This document shows positions 1 through 9,612 of a stretch of 64,000 bases of DNA, piece after piece; position 1 is the stretch's first letter, and every line of letters starts with the position of its first letter. Below the pieces are notes generated by a model. The model saw only the letters and a program-made list of their open reading frames with translations, ran no database searches and was not told where the DNA came from. The stretch is from contig JAOUNS010000012.1 of NCBI GenBank assembly GCA_029880855.1, forward strand, positions 62,001-126,000, written 5' to 3'. The translations under genes were made by a program, and so were the position numbers. This DNA comes from Gammaproteobacteria bacterium (GTDB lineage: Bacteria; Pseudomonadota; Gammaproteobacteria; UBA6429; Thiohalophilaceae).

Positions 1-295
1 CAATCAAAGACCACCAGTCATAATCCTGCCGCATTTCGCGCAGCATCATATCCAGCAACTTCGCCTTGTTGAATTTTTTTATATCCGGGTTGATATATGG
101 CACTTTATAGTCAAGCGTGATATTGCTGAATTTCCCGGCTGCCGAAATGATATAGTCCCTGTTATCCGCCTTGTCCTCATAGGTATAGACCCGCACATCA
201 TATTGATCGATATGGTCAAAATTATTGATATAGTGCAGACAGGTCAGATATGAATCATTTCTGTCCCGTTTCGCAATGATGATATTGACCTTCAC
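1..295 (-). CDS. Glycosyltransferase-like protein, N-terminal part (runs off the left edge)
   Basis: An open frame starts at a GTG at 295-293, seven bases after the stop of the methyltransferase gene, and stays open for 98 codons to the window edge. The first residues read VKVNIIIAKRDRNDSYLTCL, a hydrophobic strand followed by a basic/polar turn, and the end includes a YDWW segment. This resembles the start of glycosyltransferases related to galactosyltransferases, but no catalytic DxD motif lies in the visible part. Its position after a methyltransferase and a glycosyltransferase-like gene supports a sugar-transfer or surface-modification role. The GTG start is chosen because no ATG fits and the spacing suits translational coupling. 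Function is uncertain. Confidence 0.5.
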   Translation of the reverse strand, partial: MKVNIIIAKRDRNDSYLTCLHYINNFDHIDQYDVRVYTYEDKADNRDYIISAAGKFSNITLDYKVPYINPDIKKFNKAKLLDMMLREMRQDYDWWSLI

Positions 296-302
296 GGCTC
301 GA

Positions 303-932
303 TTACCAGTTAACTTCGATAATTCTGCCATCAAACCCCTGAAAGGCCTTGATCGGGAAAAAAGCACTCAGTCCGGGAATATCCGTCACACCGTGAGGAA
401 CACGATTACCGTTGTTTTGCACAATCACTGAAACATTGTAGCCATAGGTTCGCACCGCCGCACGACGACAGTCAAAACCGGCCAGTATCAGGTTATACAG
501 CAACAAACCGGCATTCCAGATAGAGACATGGCCGCTCACAATATCGTGTTTGGCCGGTGGAACTGTTAACGCCAGAATGCCGTTTTGATTCAGATCGGAT
601 TTCAGTTTGGCAAGAAAGGCATTGACATTGAAAACATGCTCCAGTACATGACAACACCAAATCGCGTCAAACTTCCGCCCAAACTGTGTATGGAGATAAT
701 CACCGATATAATCAGGCGAAAATCCCTTTCTTGCCGCCATATCTATAGTGGTAACCGCCTTGTTCCGCTGTTTAAAGATGTCGGCTTGCTGTCCGGCTCC
801 GCAGCCAATATCCAGTACTGTAGTAAACTGATAGTCCCTGAGTAATTTTTCCAGCGCGTCATTGCCAAACATATTCAGGCGGGAGTTCGGCCTTTTTATA
901 TAACCGCGCCATCCAGTATCTACAACGGCCAT
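303..932 (-). CDS. Class I SAM-dependent methyltransferase
   Basis: A 209-residue protein with the Rossmann-type SAM-binding motif I (VLDIGCGAG, residues 39-47) and the later HVLEH motif (about 95-99) that marks the Methyltransf_11/23 group. The acidic end of strand 2 (TTID, about 61-64) is present. The expected role is methyl transfer from S-adenosylmethionine to a small molecule or a sugar; the substrate cannot be read from sequence. It lies between two glycosyltransferase-like genes at the distal end of the eCIS cargo array, so methylation of a glycan or glycosylated product is a reasonable inference. No membrane segment or signal peptide is seen, so it should be cytoplasmic. Confidence 0.85.
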   Translation of the reverse strand: MAVVDTGWRGYIKRPNSRLNMFGNDALEKLLRDYQFTTVLDIGCGAGQQADIFKQRNKAVTTIDMAARKGFSPDYIGDYLHTQFGRKFDAIWCCHVLEHVFNVNAFLAKLKSDLNQNGILALTVPPAKHDIVSGHVSIWNAGLLLYNLILAGFDCRRAAVRTYGYNVSVIVQNNGNRVPHGVTDIPGLSAFFPIKAFQGFDGRIIEVNW

Positions 933-993
933 GGTCTATTCTCCGGATAGTATCAACCAATTCTCGAGCATCCCCGATACAACAGTGACCTGT

Positions 994-3831
994 TCAGGAC
1001 CGAACATGTTGCCGCCTGGCAGGCTGACCATAATGTGGGCGTGCACCGGTTTTTCCTTCAAGCAAGGTGAGGGCTGAACGTATGTTGTCCTCCACCCATG
1101 ACTCCAGGGTATAACCACCCAAGGAGTTGCGTATTGTTTCCCGACGCGCAAACCAGTCTGTGAAATTGTGGCGTATTTTGTTGACCGCATCCGCGATCTC
1201 GTCAATCGAGTCAACCAGATAACCATTCTCGCCATCCTTAATGAGTAAGGGAGACCAGCCGGCCCGCGTAGAAACAACCGGCACACCGGATGCCAACGAC
1301 TCGAACAAACAAATCGGTCCCGCTTCCGAGCGGGAGGTAATCACCACACAATCAAAACTTTTATACAGGTTTGGATAGCAGCTAATGGGAAATTTATTTT
1401 TTGTATAGTAAACACAGTCTAAACCTGCTTTACGTATTGCTGCGTGCTGGGTTTCCATGCGTTCACCGAGCAAGACCGCACGAAATCCGCTCTCCAGTTT
1501 GTGCAAGGCCTGGACAAACCAGTCAATGCGTTTGATATCCTGCCGAAAATGGACTGCCGGCCTTCCCACCCATGCGACGGTAAAGGGATCAGTCGTTGCA
1601 TCCCGCAAGGTAAATGCACTGAGCGCACCGATCGGTCTGTCCAGTACCTGTTTCTGTTCCAGATTAATACCGGCGCCGGCCAGGAGTTCCCTTTGCGCCG
1701 GATGGGTCAAAACAACGCCACCGCAACCTTGCACACAATAACGATCGCCGCCCGGCTGATAGAGTTTTTCACTAAACATATCATGCACCTGTACCAGGGT
1801 TTGTTCCGGTACCGGCGTGCTTACCGCTTCCTTGGTACGCAGGTAGATCCAGGCGTCGGCGTCACGGCGCGGACGTTCACTCACCTTGATCACAGCCTGC
1901 TTGCCGGACGCCCTAAGGAAGTGTTGTTTTAGATCTTCAAAGAACCAGCCCATGTCCCTTGCCGTGATATTGATCACGGGTAATCGCCTGCTTGCCATCC
2001 TGACAACATTTGTCTGGTCGGTGACCGGTGCTGATGGGCCTGCATTGTGCGCGTTACGCGTCTGTCGATTTGTTCGCGCAGCAAGCCGTGCTTCGCGGCG
2101 TAATCGGGTTGTTTGTACGGATCGGTTTACCCTGCTCTCAACCGGTTTGTTGCGTGCTGCACGATGGGTAACCGGTGCCTGTGGTCTGGCCTGACGTATC
2201 GATTGCTGTTCCTTCACCCGCAAACCGGCAAACAGGGCGGCAACCTTCTCCGCATCACTCACATCATCCATGGTCCACTGATTTTGCAGCAGATACCAGG
2301 CATAGGCATCACGACAGGCACGCCGCGGCGGATCCTGCCAGGCCATGTAAAGCTCAGACCAGTCCTCAGGAAACGACCTGAGAAAAGGCCCCAGACCATC
2401 GCGTGTCCAGATATTATTGCCCAGCGTGATAGAAGGCACATCCCAGATCATGCCGTCATGCACCACATTACTGTTCAGTGAAATAATTCCCTTGCAGTTA
2501 CCACTACGTAACAAGCGATGGATATTTCCCCTGTTGTGCGGCCAAATGGCATCACCTGATCGTAATAAGCGGAGTTTTAATTGTTGGCTGCCGCGTCGCA
2601 CATCGGCCGGGTGCTGTTTGAATATCACCGGTAGATCAGGATTGGCCCTGGAGATATCGGTGATCAGATTCTGCATGTTCCGATAACGCCGTGGTACATG
2701 CCGCTGAATATTGGTATCCCACTCCATTTGCAAAGGGACCAGGATAAACGCTTCCGGCATTCCTTCTGCAGCGGCCACATCCGTTTGCATATAGGAATAT
2801 TGGGTCGGACCACCGGCACGTATGTCGGCCAAATGTTGCTCCACAGCCTGTTGCGCCTGCGGCTCAAGTACATTGCCATCCCAGACAAAAGGGGCAATGT
2901 GTGAATCAGCATTTATTCCGCCGGGACTGATTTGATAGGACCAGCGTGGCAGCCAGGCATGTTCGCAATACAGGACCGGGCCACCGGCAGAACGAAAGTT
3001 GCGCCCATTCCAGACCACAGAAATCGCGCCGCGGGGTGCTCTGCCTGAACGCACAGTACGATGTACATCATAGTCCAGTCGTTTGGCCGTCACGGCAAGG
3101 GCATCCAAAAAGTCCCCCACGATACCCGGATTATAACGCTCTATAACAATCTTCATGTCACAACTCCTTGTTGAATGCTTTTGACCATTGTCTGAAGTCA
3201 CGGGGTTTGCTGCGACTGTAACCGGTTTATCCAGCGTAAAGTCAGCGATATTCTGTTTCGGCAAACTCGTCAAACGACTCTGCATACTCAGATTGACCAA
3301 CCGGATACCCTGTTGTGCCAGAGCGGCATACAATTCGCCGTATTCCTTATCGATAGCATTGATCTGTCCGGCAAGTACATGTTTCCCGGTTTTGGCAAAA
3401 AAGTGATGTTCGGTAAAATCAACGCCAATTAACCCGATGTGTTTCGCTCCCATGTAGGCCGCCAGACAGACCGCCACATAGGGGGAGTTTCGTGTATAGG
3501 GTAGAGAATCCAGTCCGGCGATATCTGTCCCGCCCCGTTGCCCTAAGCGGAATTTCACGATATTCGGATGGCGTATACCGAGATTCAATTGAGTAAAGAC
3601 GGTTTTTGCACGGCTGTCTGCCACGTATTTAAAGCGATCATTTCTGAACTGGTGTTTGTTGTTTAATACCACCAGATAGTCCGGATCGAACTGCCTGCCC
3701 ACATCATTCACACCGATGGTAATATACGCGGCAGGATCATGCAGTTCGTTCAGCGATGCACCACAGCCGCACACGATAATGGTTTCACCTGCATGTGCAT
3801 TACGGTAATGTTGAAGTTGCTGTTTATTCAT
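994..3831 (-). CDS. Three-module glycan-related protein (DUF115/MAF-like + polysaccharide-synthesis-like + GT4-like glycosyltransferase)
   Basis: A 945-residue protein with three apparent modules. Residues 1-200 begin with GETIIVCGCGASLNEL, typical of the 6-hydroxymethylpterin-pyrophosphokinase-like/DUF115 fold of motility accessory (glycosylation) factors. Residues from about 226 to 545 resemble capsule-polysaccharide synthesis proteins (FKQHPADVRRG, ISLNSNVVHDGM). After a basic linker, residues about 630-930 form a GT-B glycosyltransferase whose C-terminal half has the nucleotide-sugar signature SEAGPICLFESLASGVPVVS (E-x7-E style). The codon for Met226 (3156-3154) has its own good ribosome-binding site (AAGGAG, 3169-3164), so the middle and last modules may also be made separately, or two genes may have fused. 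It starts 23 bases after the TPR gene. Likely a cytoplasmic sugar transferase; acceptor unknown. Confidence 0.7.
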   Translation of the reverse strand: MNKQQLQHYRNAHAGETIIVCGCGASLNELHDPAAYITIGVNDVGRQFDPDYLVVLNNKHQFRNDRFKYVADSRAKTVFTQLNLGIRHPNIVKFRLGQRGGTDIAGLDSLPYTRNSPYVAVCLAAYMGAKHIGLIGVDFTEHHFFAKTGKHVLAGQINAIDKEYGELYAALAQQGIRLVNLSMQSRLTSLPKQNIADFTLDKPVTVAANPVTSDNGQKHSTRSCDMKIVIERYNPGIVGDFLDALAVTAKRLDYDVHRTVRSGRAPRGAISVVWNGRNFRSAGGPVLYCEHAWLPRWSYQISPGGINADSHIAPFVWDGNVLEPQAQQAVEQHLADIRAGGPTQYSYMQTDVAAAEGMPEAFILVPLQMEWDTNIQRHVPRRYRNMQNLITDISRANPDLPVIFKQHPADVRRGSQQLKLRLLRSGDAIWPHNRGNIHRLLRSGNCKGIISLNSNVVHDGMIWDVPSITLGNNIWTRDGLGPFLRSFPEDWSELYMAWQDPPRRACRDAYAWYLLQNQWTMDDVSDAEKVAALFAGLRVKEQQSIRQARPQAPVTHRAARNKPVESRVNRSVQTTRLRREARLAARTNRQTRNAHNAGPSAPVTDQTNVVRMASRRLPVINITARDMGWFFEDLKQHFLRASGKQAVIKVSERPRRDADAWIYLRTKEAVSTPVPEQTLVQVHDMFSEKLYQPGGDRYCVQGCGGVVLTHPAQRELLAGAGINLEQKQVLDRPIGALSAFTLRDATTDPFTVAWVGRPAVHFRQDIKRIDWFVQALHKLESGFRAVLLGERMETQHAAIRKAGLDCVYYTKNKFPISCYPNLYKSFDCVVITSRSEAGPICLFESLASGVPVVSTRAGWSPLLIKDGENGYLVDSIDEIADAVNKIRHNFTDWFARRETIRNSLGGYTLESWVEDNIRSALTLLEGKTGARPHYGQPARRQHVRS

Positions 3832-3854
3832 GTTTGTTCTCGTAAAATGCCATT

Positions 3855-4820
3855 TCAGGATTTAGAAGAAAGGATCTCCCTGGCCTGTTCGGCGTAAAAC
3901 GAATCACCCTTCATCAATTGTTCCAGCAGTTTGTTACCCGCCTCAATTTGTTCCAACTGACGTAAAGCCTGCGCCCGATAAAACATAACACGTTCGGACT
4001 CGCTTCCGGCATCAACCAGTTCGTCCAGACACGCAAGTGCCTCCTCCGCTTTTGCCTGTGACACCAGCACCACCGCCAAATCCATGCGTGTGTTGTCATC
4101 ACCGGGATACAGGTCCAGTACCCGGCGAAACGCACTGATCGCCTCTGTATATTTTTTACGACTGAGGGCAATCAGCCCAAGATGGCGGATGGCATTGGCA
4201 TCTTTCGGATTGAGCAATACGGCCTGCTGCAAAGACTTCTGCGCCAGTCCAAAATTTTCCAACAGGAAATTCGCCACACCCAACTGCGTCCAGGCATCCG
4301 TGTATTTCGGTTGTTGTGCCAATACTTGCTTATAAACGGTAATGGCTTCATCCAGTCGACGTTGTGCGGCAATGGCTGTTCCCAGACGGGTTAACAGACC
4401 AGGATCTGAAGGCAGTAAACGACAGGCCCTGCTCCAGGCGTATTCCGCCTTCTCATACTCACCGTCACGCATTCTGAAACGGGCAAGATTGTTCCAGGCT
4501 TCCACATTGGATGGCTCAAGATGTACGGCCTTTTCAAGGTGAGCGATCCCTTCATCATGTCGTTCAGTCAACAACAGCACCTGGCCAAGATTAACGTGAG
4601 CCATCGCCATATCGGGATTCAGCTTTAAGGCAGTCTGTAAATAATTGCCGGCCTCCTCCCAACGACCTTGCTGGCCACAGATAAAACCGAGATTGTTATA
4701 CGCTGTCGCATTACCGATATCCCGTTCAAGGACATGCTGATATACCGCTTCTGCATCAGATAACCGTCCCGCCAGGTGGGCCTTGACACCATATTCAAGT
4801 TCTTCAGTCAGTGTTCTCAT
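3855..4820 (-). CDS. TPR-repeat protein following a DUF4157 effector
   Basis: A 321-residue soluble protein built almost entirely of tetratricopeptide repeats: recurring 34-residue units with A-x3-Y/W-N-LG spacing such as AYNNLGFICGQQGRWEEA and AWTQLGVANFLLENFGLA, about eight units. TPR arrays are protein-binding scaffolds. Its ATG overlaps the stop of the 1184-residue DUF4157 gene by one base (TGATG), which implies translational coupling and a working partnership. It is a paralogue of the 337-residue TPR protein at 14689-15702, which also follows a DUF4157 gene. The inference is a chaperone, loader or adaptor for the large cargo protein. No signal peptide is present. The assignment as TPR is firm; the role is inferred from position. 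Confidence 0.85.
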   Translation of the reverse strand: MRTLTEELEYGVKAHLAGRLSDAEAVYQHVLERDIGNATAYNNLGFICGQQGRWEEAGNYLQTALKLNPDMAMAHVNLGQVLLLTERHDEGIAHLEKAVHLEPSNVEAWNNLARFRMRDGEYEKAEYAWSRACRLLPSDPGLLTRLGTAIAAQRRLDEAITVYKQVLAQQPKYTDAWTQLGVANFLLENFGLAQKSLQQAVLLNPKDANAIRHLGLIALSRKKYTEAISAFRRVLDLYPGDDNTRMDLAVVLVSQAKAEEALACLDELVDAGSESERVMFYRAQALRQLEQIEAGNKLLEQLMKGDSFYAEQAREILSSKS

Positions 4821-7800
4821 CAGGTAACCCTCTCAATCAAACCACGTAATAATTGATTTGTATCTATATCCGGTACTTCAAATTCCACATCATCCAGGGA
4901 AATATCAAATGGCTGTCCTTCCTGATAATGTATTGGTAAACGAATACCAAAGGTATAATCAGAACCAAAGCGGAATTCCTGGAAGACAAATCGTTCATCA
5001 TATAAGGCGATACCAAGTGCGGTAACACGCACATAGCCACCAATATCAAAGATGAACACAGGTTGTGCAGAAACTCTGACGTTTGCTCTTAGATCCAGCC
5101 CACGCGAAGGACTCCATTCAACATGGGCTCCAGCTTCAGCAGCCCCTTCGATACCCAGTGTGCCGCCAATATCAAGCCCACCGGTTGCACTGGCGCCGGT
5201 AATACCCAACCCTATGCCGGCACGTACGGATAAACGTAACCCGGCATCAGCAGGGACTCTGAAGTTAACGTCGCCTGAGATAGTGGTATCTTCTTCATGA
5301 TCAGGATTGTAGGTAATACCAAGCTCAAGCTGGTTGATGACACCGGGACCAAACCCGGCAGTAGCGCCAAGACCACCACCGATTTCTGCAACGATGCCTG
5401 GAATAATTGGCACCTGAACGGCGATATTAAAAATAGAACGATTCACTTCCCGACGGGGGAAGATTTCCAGTTCATCCGGAATACCGATCCTGCCTGTGAC
5501 AGTTATTTCACCATTCGGTGCGAACTGCACACCGGCTGTACCCTCCAGCCACGGTGCTATGCGAATCGTCAGTTCACCGCCACCATAAACAATCAATGGA
5601 TTATCCGGTTCAGCCGTTTCGGATAACTGACCGTCCTCACCCACTGTTCGGTTTGTCACGCCGGCATTGACACGTCCCGATAACATACCGCGTGCATATT
5701 CTGCTTCGATCTCCGCAGTAAATGCGCCATCGTTATAACTAACACGCAAATTTGAGTTGATACCGGGTATGTCGGGCTGAGCCTCACCAGTAGCACTAAT
5801 AGCAAAACCTGAACCATCTTCTTTTTCACGTAATTCAGCTGAAATTCGCCCTCCACGGATTCCCGGTGTGTCGCCTGAAAGTGTGAATGAACCACCAATC
5901 ACAAAACCTTCTTCTTCGTTTTGCGTTATAGAAATTGTTCCACTTTCTACGCCAGGCACATCAAGCTCAGCCTCTCCTGTGGCGGAGAAACCGGATGCTT
6001 CGGAATAATCTACATTAATGGTTGCAGAACTAACACCAGGCACTTTTCCTCGAGGTATCGTTAATGTACCACCTACACTCCATTGGTTATTCCGATATCC
6101 AACACGTGCCTGTGCACGGGTGCCTTCGCCAAAGATTCTTTCATCAAAATCAAACTGTCCTTCTAGCTCAAAGCCGCCTGATGTTGAAGCAGTCGCACCT
6201 ATAAACCCTTCCCCGACATTCTGAATAGCAAAGTTTAATTCCCCTTCCACACCCAACCCACTGGATGTACCTACAAAGATAGTTAATGAGGTGTCATGTA
6301 TTTCAAAAGGACTGGGGATATTTATCTCACCGCCAGAAAATGTTTTTCTTAATTGAATTTCACCTCCAACCACGAGTATCCTTATATCAGCGTCACCAAT
6401 AATCGGGACAGTAGGTAATACACGACCTTCTGCCCTAACACCTCCATCTGATATAGAAAACTCATCGAATTCGATTGGACTTAATCCTGCCAAATTTAAA
6501 CTGGCACGAGCACCAAAATAGTTATCCTTTACATACTGTGCGTCTATTGCACCACCATACATACCGGGAACAGGCATCAACCTCCATCGCATATCTGGAT
6601 AGCTTGCGCTAACGAACCCGGCGCGTGCATCATCTGCGTTATATGCATTGACCGTTATCCAGCCAGCCACCGTTGCAGCAGAAGGGTTTTCCGTGATCTC
6701 CACCTCCTGCAAGTCAACTCTCGGTAACCAGTTACGAATAGGCAGTTGTGATTGTTGTACGTATTTAGGAGTTCCACCTCTGGGGGAAGGAAAAATCACA
6801 GGCTCATCCTCTCTGTTCAAAGCCCTCATTTCATCGCCAGTCAAAGGTTGAATCTGATTCAGATGCAAACCTTGTCGTATTGAACGATTTGGCCAAAATG
6901 CATCAGGCCGCCCAGTCACTCCACCGAGGTCAAAACTTCTTGATGAGAAATTAACAAAATAGCCATGCCTTAAACCATCCAGTGTTAACGGTGGTTCATT
7001 TGGATGCTCTGTTGCGAACAAATCAATTGCAGCGCGCATCCTCCGTCTTATCTGATGTGATATTCTTCCTCCCGATGACTGGTTTGCCCCGGCTTCCAGC
7101 AGTTCGAAATTTGATGCCTTGTCAGTTGTATCCAGGGTCATCATTGTTAAGTCCTGCTCATTAAACAACTGATCTTCAACCACATGATCGATTTGAAAAC
7201 TTGTTGATGTACCATCTTCATCCCAAAAAGGCACCATAAAGCTTTCAATCAAACTCGTACTTTCATCACCAGAAGAGGCATCTCGACCAATTAAAATAAA
7301 ATCATCATTCTGTGTTGACTTAAAAAAATAAGTTTCACTATTTCTTTCGAAACCACCCGAAGTTCTTGCCTCACTTTTTTTTGTATCAAGAATTCGTTGC
7401 ACAGAACTTCTCACAGACTCTCTCCACACTTCCCCTTGATTTGTATTTCTTGAGCCTGGCGGTCTTACGGATAAAGAATGAGGAAAACGGCTTTCATTTC
7501 TTACTTTAAAATCCGGAAGACTAATCATTGGAAGAGTAATACGTTTTTTTGGGGTATCACTACCAGGATAAATACGTTGCTCACGTTCTATAAACGTACC
7601 ATCCGATAGTGTAAATTCATTTTCTGATGACGGAGGAGCGCCACTTGGAGTGGTAGGTGAAGCTGGTGCACCTGCCGTTCCGTGCCCATTTCGTTGAATT
7701 GTCGTTGAGTTTATACCTGATTGTTGTGATACATGTGCCAACTCATGCGCTAACAACCTCTGTCCCGAATGTGAATGTGGAGCATATTGATTATCAGAAA

Positions 7801-8374
7801 AGAAAACATCATTTCCGACAGTAAATGCCCGCGCATTGATTTTCCTGTTAAGTGCATTGGCTTCATCACCTGTATGGACACCTACGTGCCTGAAATCCCG
7901 CCCCATCCTGTTCCCCAGCTTGTCCCTGATTTCACCGGGAATGGGCCGGCCCCGGCCGCGTAAGCGTTCCAGCCTGTTATTAAAATCAAGGCTTGTTGTT
8001 GTGGTGCCATATTGCAGTGATTCTCCATCATTTGAATGTTCAAATTCGTCTGTATGATATTCTGTTCCATTTGAAACAGATGTCCGATTTGAATTTTCTA
8101 GAGGTGAAACCGGTGCGGCAGCCTCACCTCTCATCACCTGGTCCGCAACGGCATCCGCATCCCTCTCATGCGGATCATTAACTGCACCCACTGTATATTT
8201 TGCCTGGATTGATTGTAGAGGATGAATCGGGCCAGCTGAATAAAAAGAGCCAAACCCCTCTTGTATTCGAGCATGCGGAGTCTGATTGTCTACCCGCTTT
8301 TCATAGGCACGATCAGATTCGGCAGATTTTCCAACCAGATTCTTGTTATGTCTTTTTTTGCGTGCCACTTCCAT
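4820..8374 (-). CDS. DUF4157 eCIS cargo protein with HNH-like motif and beta-repeat C-terminus
   Basis: A 1184-residue protein. Residues about 60-80 carry the motif AVNDPHERDADAVADQVMRG found near the N-terminus of all three large cargo proteins here. The DUF4157 domain (about 145-215) ends with the zinc-peptidase-like HELAH (about 207-211), a domain that marks many eCIS cargo toxins. At about 393-440 is an HNH-like arrangement (IDHVVEDQL, then NFELLEAGANQSSGGRI) also found in the 1495-residue protein. From about 590 to the end the protein is made of Gly/acidic beta repeats (PGVESGTISI, PGIRGGRISA and similar) homologous to the 1495-residue protein. No signal peptide is seen, fitting loading inside a contractile particle. 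It is coupled to the downstream TPR gene. Whether the HELAH motif cuts peptides or is a loading/processing tag is not known from sequence. Confidence 0.8.
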   Translation of the reverse strand: MEVARKKRHNKNLVGKSAESDRAYEKRVDNQTPHARIQEGFGSFYSAGPIHPLQSIQAKYTVGAVNDPHERDADAVADQVMRGEAAAPVSPLENSNRTSVSNGTEYHTDEFEHSNDGESLQYGTTTTSLDFNNRLERLRGRGRPIPGEIRDKLGNRMGRDFRHVGVHTGDEANALNRKINARAFTVGNDVFFSDNQYAPHSHSGQRLLAHELAHVSQQSGINSTTIQRNGHGTAGAPASPTTPSGAPPSSENEFTLSDGTFIEREQRIYPGSDTPKKRITLPMISLPDFKVRNESRFPHSLSVRPPGSRNTNQGEVWRESVRSSVQRILDTKKSEARTSGGFERNSETYFFKSTQNDDFILIGRDASSGDESTSLIESFMVPFWDEDGTSTSFQIDHVVEDQLFNEQDLTMMTLDTTDKASNFELLEAGANQSSGGRISHQIRRRMRAAIDLFATEHPNEPPLTLDGLRHGYFVNFSSRSFDLGGVTGRPDAFWPNRSIRQGLHLNQIQPLTGDEMRALNREDEPVIFPSPRGGTPKYVQQSQLPIRNWLPRVDLQEVEITENPSAATVAGWITVNAYNADDARAGFVSASYPDMRWRLMPVPGMYGGAIDAQYVKDNYFGARASLNLAGLSPIEFDEFSISDGGVRAEGRVLPTVPIIGDADIRILVVGGEIQLRKTFSGGEINIPSPFEIHDTSLTIFVGTSSGLGVEGELNFAIQNVGEGFIGATASTSGGFELEGQFDFDERIFGEGTRAQARVGYRNNQWSVGGTLTIPRGKVPGVSSATINVDYSEASGFSATGEAELDVPGVESGTISITQNEEEGFVIGGSFTLSGDTPGIRGGRISAELREKEDGSGFAISATGEAQPDIPGINSNLRVSYNDGAFTAEIEAEYARGMLSGRVNAGVTNRTVGEDGQLSETAEPDNPLIVYGGGELTIRIAPWLEGTAGVQFAPNGEITVTGRIGIPDELEIFPRREVNRSIFNIAVQVPIIPGIVAEIGGGLGATAGFGPGVINQLELGITYNPDHEEDTTISGDVNFRVPADAGLRLSVRAGIGLGITGASATGGLDIGGTLGIEGAAEAGAHVEWSPSRGLDLRANVRVSAQPVFIFDIGGYVRVTALGIALYDERFVFQEFRFGSDYTFGIRLPIHYQEGQPFDISLDDVEFEVPDIDTNQLLRGLIERVT

Positions 8375-8445
8375 TATTCAATCCTTCGATAATTTGCACT
8401 TCTACTTACTGCTGTTTTCAACCTGATTATTCATCAGGAATAACA

Positions 8446-9048
8446 CTACATTCTGCGATATAGTCTACCTCTGCAAGGTATAGCGTGATTAATGTCCTTG
8501 ATAGAGGCCAGTTCATTTATTGCCTTATCTCTGGTTAAAATCGCACCAGAGTCAGTTATTGCCTGTATAAATTGTTCCAACAATAACTTCCATTCAGACA
8601 TAAACTCATCACGCCGGATGACAATCATGCCTAGCTGATTTAATACTTCTGCATAGTCGCCTACAATCGAAAACCATTTTGCAGTGACCTCTAATTGATC
8701 ACCCTGAATGGCAACCTGCCATTCTGTTTCTATATTGGGGGTTAAAAATTTAAAAACCTTTATTTCATCTTCTTTTGTCGCGTTGACAAACTCCAGCATG
8801 GAAACCAATTCTGATACCATTTCGGGGATATCCTGGCGATAATCCAGTCTTATTGGAATACCATTCCATAGCATAACGGCATACTCAAGGTTATTTCTAA
8901 AGATATGCCGAAAGGCTTTTTCCAATGAAGTATATGTTTTATTCTCTTCTATCACACCTTCAACAAAACCAGCCTGTATACTCAGCCCGGCCAGATCCGA
9001 GTCCAGTAGAATATAATCTTCCACGCCATAGTCCTCGATATTATTCAT
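8446..9048 (-). CDS. Small acidic protein, paralogue of its upstream neighbour; candidate immunity protein
   Basis: A 200-residue cytoplasmic-looking protein of no family I recognise. It is clearly a diverged paralogue of the 187-residue protein just upstream: both have an acidic N-half, then YAEVLN/YAVVLN, FMSEWKLLLEQ/FLSEWKTLLHQ, and end with GRLYRRM/GKLYTRPI. The two genes overlap by 4 bases (ATGA), so they are translationally coupled. They sit between a cargo protein with a nuclease-like C-terminus (1531 residues) and the next cargo gene. Small paralogous acidic proteins placed directly after a toxin often act as immunity proteins, so that is the leading guess; an assembly or loading adaptor is the alternative. 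Confidence 0.7.
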   Translation of the reverse strand: MNNIEDYGVEDYILLDSDLAGLSIQAGFVEGVIEENKTYTSLEKAFRHIFRNNLEYAVMLWNGIPIRLDYRQDIPEMVSELVSMLEFVNATKEDEIKVFKFLTPNIETEWQVAIQGDQLEVTAKWFSIVGDYAEVLNQLGMIVIRRDEFMSEWKLLLEQFIQAITDSGAILTRDKAINELASIKDINHAIPCRGRLYRRM

Positions 9049-9608
9049 ATTGGTCTCGTATAAAGTTTCCCATACCCATCTATCCCTGCTTCAACCCGTT
9101 GTAACAGCTCCAGTTTGCGTCGTTCGGTACCATCCTCTATCTCCACATTTGCAGCTTCGAAAGCAAGCAATACTTGGTGCAACAGAGTTTTCCATTCACT
9201 TAAAAAAGCCTTGCTTGACATTATCAGCTTATTCTTCGCATTTAATACTACTGCGTATTTTTCATATAAAGATTCTTTTGCCAGGCAATCAATAGAAATA
9301 GATACCTCCTCATCTTTCCAGCTTATTTCCCATTCCATAACGACAATCTGATTTCGTAAAGATATTTTTGTTTCTCCCTCTTCATGTTTCTGGATCATCC
9401 ACGTCATCGCCAAAATTTCATCAAAATTATGATATAAATCTTCAAAGTACCTGATTCGAACAGGAACATTCTTAATGTATAAATATATCGATTCCTCAAT
9501 TTTAAAAAATATATCATTAAAAACATCACAAACTCGTCCATACCTAATCACATCGATACTCGATATTTTTGGATGACCCAGTTGTAACAAGAATAAATCA
9601 TTACTCAT
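9045..9608 (-). CDS. Small acidic protein, paralogue of its downstream neighbour; candidate immunity protein
   Basis: A 187-residue protein without signal peptide or membrane segment. It shares a C-terminal pattern with the 200-residue protein it overlaps: a VVLN strand, then FLSEWKTLLHQ, and a terminal GKLYTRPI. Middle segments such as VVMEWEISWKDEEVSISID suggest an antiparallel beta sheet packed against helices. The gene starts 4 bases after the short TPR gene, inside a run of four coupled small genes that follow the GH-E-like cargo toxin. I do not recognise the family. A role as immunity protein against the nuclease-like C-terminus of the 1531-residue protein is an inference from position and duplication only. 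Confidence 0.7.
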   Translation of the reverse strand: MSNDLFLLQLGHPKISSIDVIRYGRVCDVFNDIFFKIEESIYLYIKNVPVRIRYFEDLYHNFDEILAMTWMIQKHEEGETKISLRNQIVVMEWEISWKDEEVSISIDCLAKESLYEKYAVVLNAKNKLIMSSKAFLSEWKTLLHQVLLAFEAANVEIEDGTERRKLELLQRVEAGIDGYGKLYTRPI

Positions 9609-9612
9609 ATAT

